Source of the DNA: Hermatobates lingyangjiaoensis | Taxonomy: Eukaryota; Arthropoda; Insecta; Hemiptera; Hermatobatidae | Direction of reading: 5' to 3' | Length of the DNA stretch: 64,000 bases | Assembly (NCBI GenBank): GCA_026182355.1 | Contig: JAPFBL010000243.1 | Coordinates: 992,001-1,056,000, forward strand | Shown: in pieces, positions 63,538 through 64,000 of the stretch | Layout of the letters: the number at the start of each line of letters is the position of its first letter | How positions within the stretch are numbered: the first letter of the stretch is position 1 | Made by a program: the position numbers and the translations under genes | Notes under the pieces: generated by a model | The model's input: only the letters and a program-made list of their open reading frames with translations | What the model was told of the DNA's origin: nothing | Databases searched by the model: none

Positions 63538-64000
63538 GCCTTCTTAAATTTGTTCACCACACGGCGCATTCATGAATTAAAGAAAATTCTGGGAAACACC
63601 GCAGATTTAAATATGAGAAAAAATACCAATAAAACTCAACTAGTGTTAAATTAGTGCCAATTTTGAGAAGTGGATATAGTTGCTTTTGTATTGCTGCATA
63701 AAAATAATATAATTTACCATTTTTATGCTAAAATTTTCTTATATTATTTTTCTTCTCATAGTTTCTATAGGATTGCTTTAATCGCTAGGAGTTTTGGTGT
63801 GTTTATGGTTATACTAATAAAAATGATACAATTTATAATGGTGATATTAGTATTTAATGACAACAACAAAAACAGGAAAGTAATACAGATGATGCTAAAA
63901 TAAGTCCTCATTTTTTAATATGATATATTGTACTCTAGTATCCTAGTCAGAAACATGCGCTTGACGAGACTTGGTAATTATTTTATTATTAGATCTTCCA
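63538..64000 (+). mobile_element. hAT-type element, cut by window end
   Basis: Begins GCAGGCCTTCTTAAATTTG and aligns with the outer hAT element at 47889 onward (CGCATTCATGAATTAA, GTTTATGGTTATACTAATAAAAATG, ATATTAGTATTTAATGACAAC). It lacks the nested MITE, so it serves as an empty site for it. Confidence 0.75.

Overview
This is a gene-poor, AT-rich (roughly 70% by eye) stretch of an animal nuclear genome, almost certainly an invertebrate. I find no intact host protein-coding gene, rRNA or functional tRNA. Nearly every long reading frame is a by-product of a repeat: the many Ile-Tyr tracts are translated (TA)n microsatellites. The best clues to the host are tRNA-derived SINEs whose 3' tails end in CCTAA-type repeats (the complement of the arthropod telomere unit TTAGG), a Helitron end of a type common in arthropods, and many Penelope-like element (PLE) fragments. 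I suspect an arthropod, perhaps a chelicerate, but this is inference.

The dominant content is an unusual set of short mobile inverted repeats. At least ten sequence families (called here B, C, D, E, F, G, H, I, J, K, L) consist of one arm, or two head-to-head arms, each carrying a hammerhead ribozyme motif: CTGANGA, one spacer base, a stem II hairpin, GAAA, a very short palindromic stem III, then a stem I strand. Stems I, II and III differ in sequence between families yet remain self-complementary, so base pairing is conserved rather than sequence. About 35 copies keep both core boxes. The best single copy is at 60688-60730 (+). Nine insertions show 12-13 bp target-site duplications, so the units are mobile. 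Several arms run into reading frames resembling the N-terminus of PLE proteins (ending in LLPxYTNI), which ties the ribozymes to PLEs. Hammerheads in PLEs are established knowledge; the dense population of ribozyme-bearing fold-backs with consistent duplications is what I would look at first.

Layout. 1-5100: C, D, F and J fold-backs separated by unassigned AT-rich DNA. 5100-9400: repeat R2 copy 1, K and E elements, unassigned sequence. 9400-11600: a deleted hAT transposon with a transposase C-terminus, a 21-bp tandem repeat that might be a small exon, F-, H- and C-type arms. 12400-22000: dense fold-backs (H, F, J, D, E, B, I, C), R2 copy 2, and a long-spaced inverted repeat. 22000-31500: SINEs, dispersed repeat R1, a C-type fold-back, J insertions. 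31522-33289: a non-autonomous Helitron. 33300-42000: R1 fragments, a SINE split by a B fold-back, further B copies. 42000-46500: (TA)n-rich complex joints of F, C, K, L, H and PLE fragments. 46700-49110: SINE and nested hAT elements. 50880-54600: the densest nest (B, F, I, D, C with PLE N-termini). 56200-57450: a C-type palindrome and a possible second tRNA-derived SINE. 58960-59390: a compositionally distinct, repeat-free segment that looks like a conserved regulatory element. 60100-64000: F, G, H, B elements and the left part of another hAT copy.

How it works together (inference): PLE 5' ends carry the ribozyme (pLTR) about 100 nt before the start codon; 5'-truncated and inverted copies yield the fold-backs. 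(TA)n tracts sit at a large share of the junctions, probably as insertion targets or priming sites.
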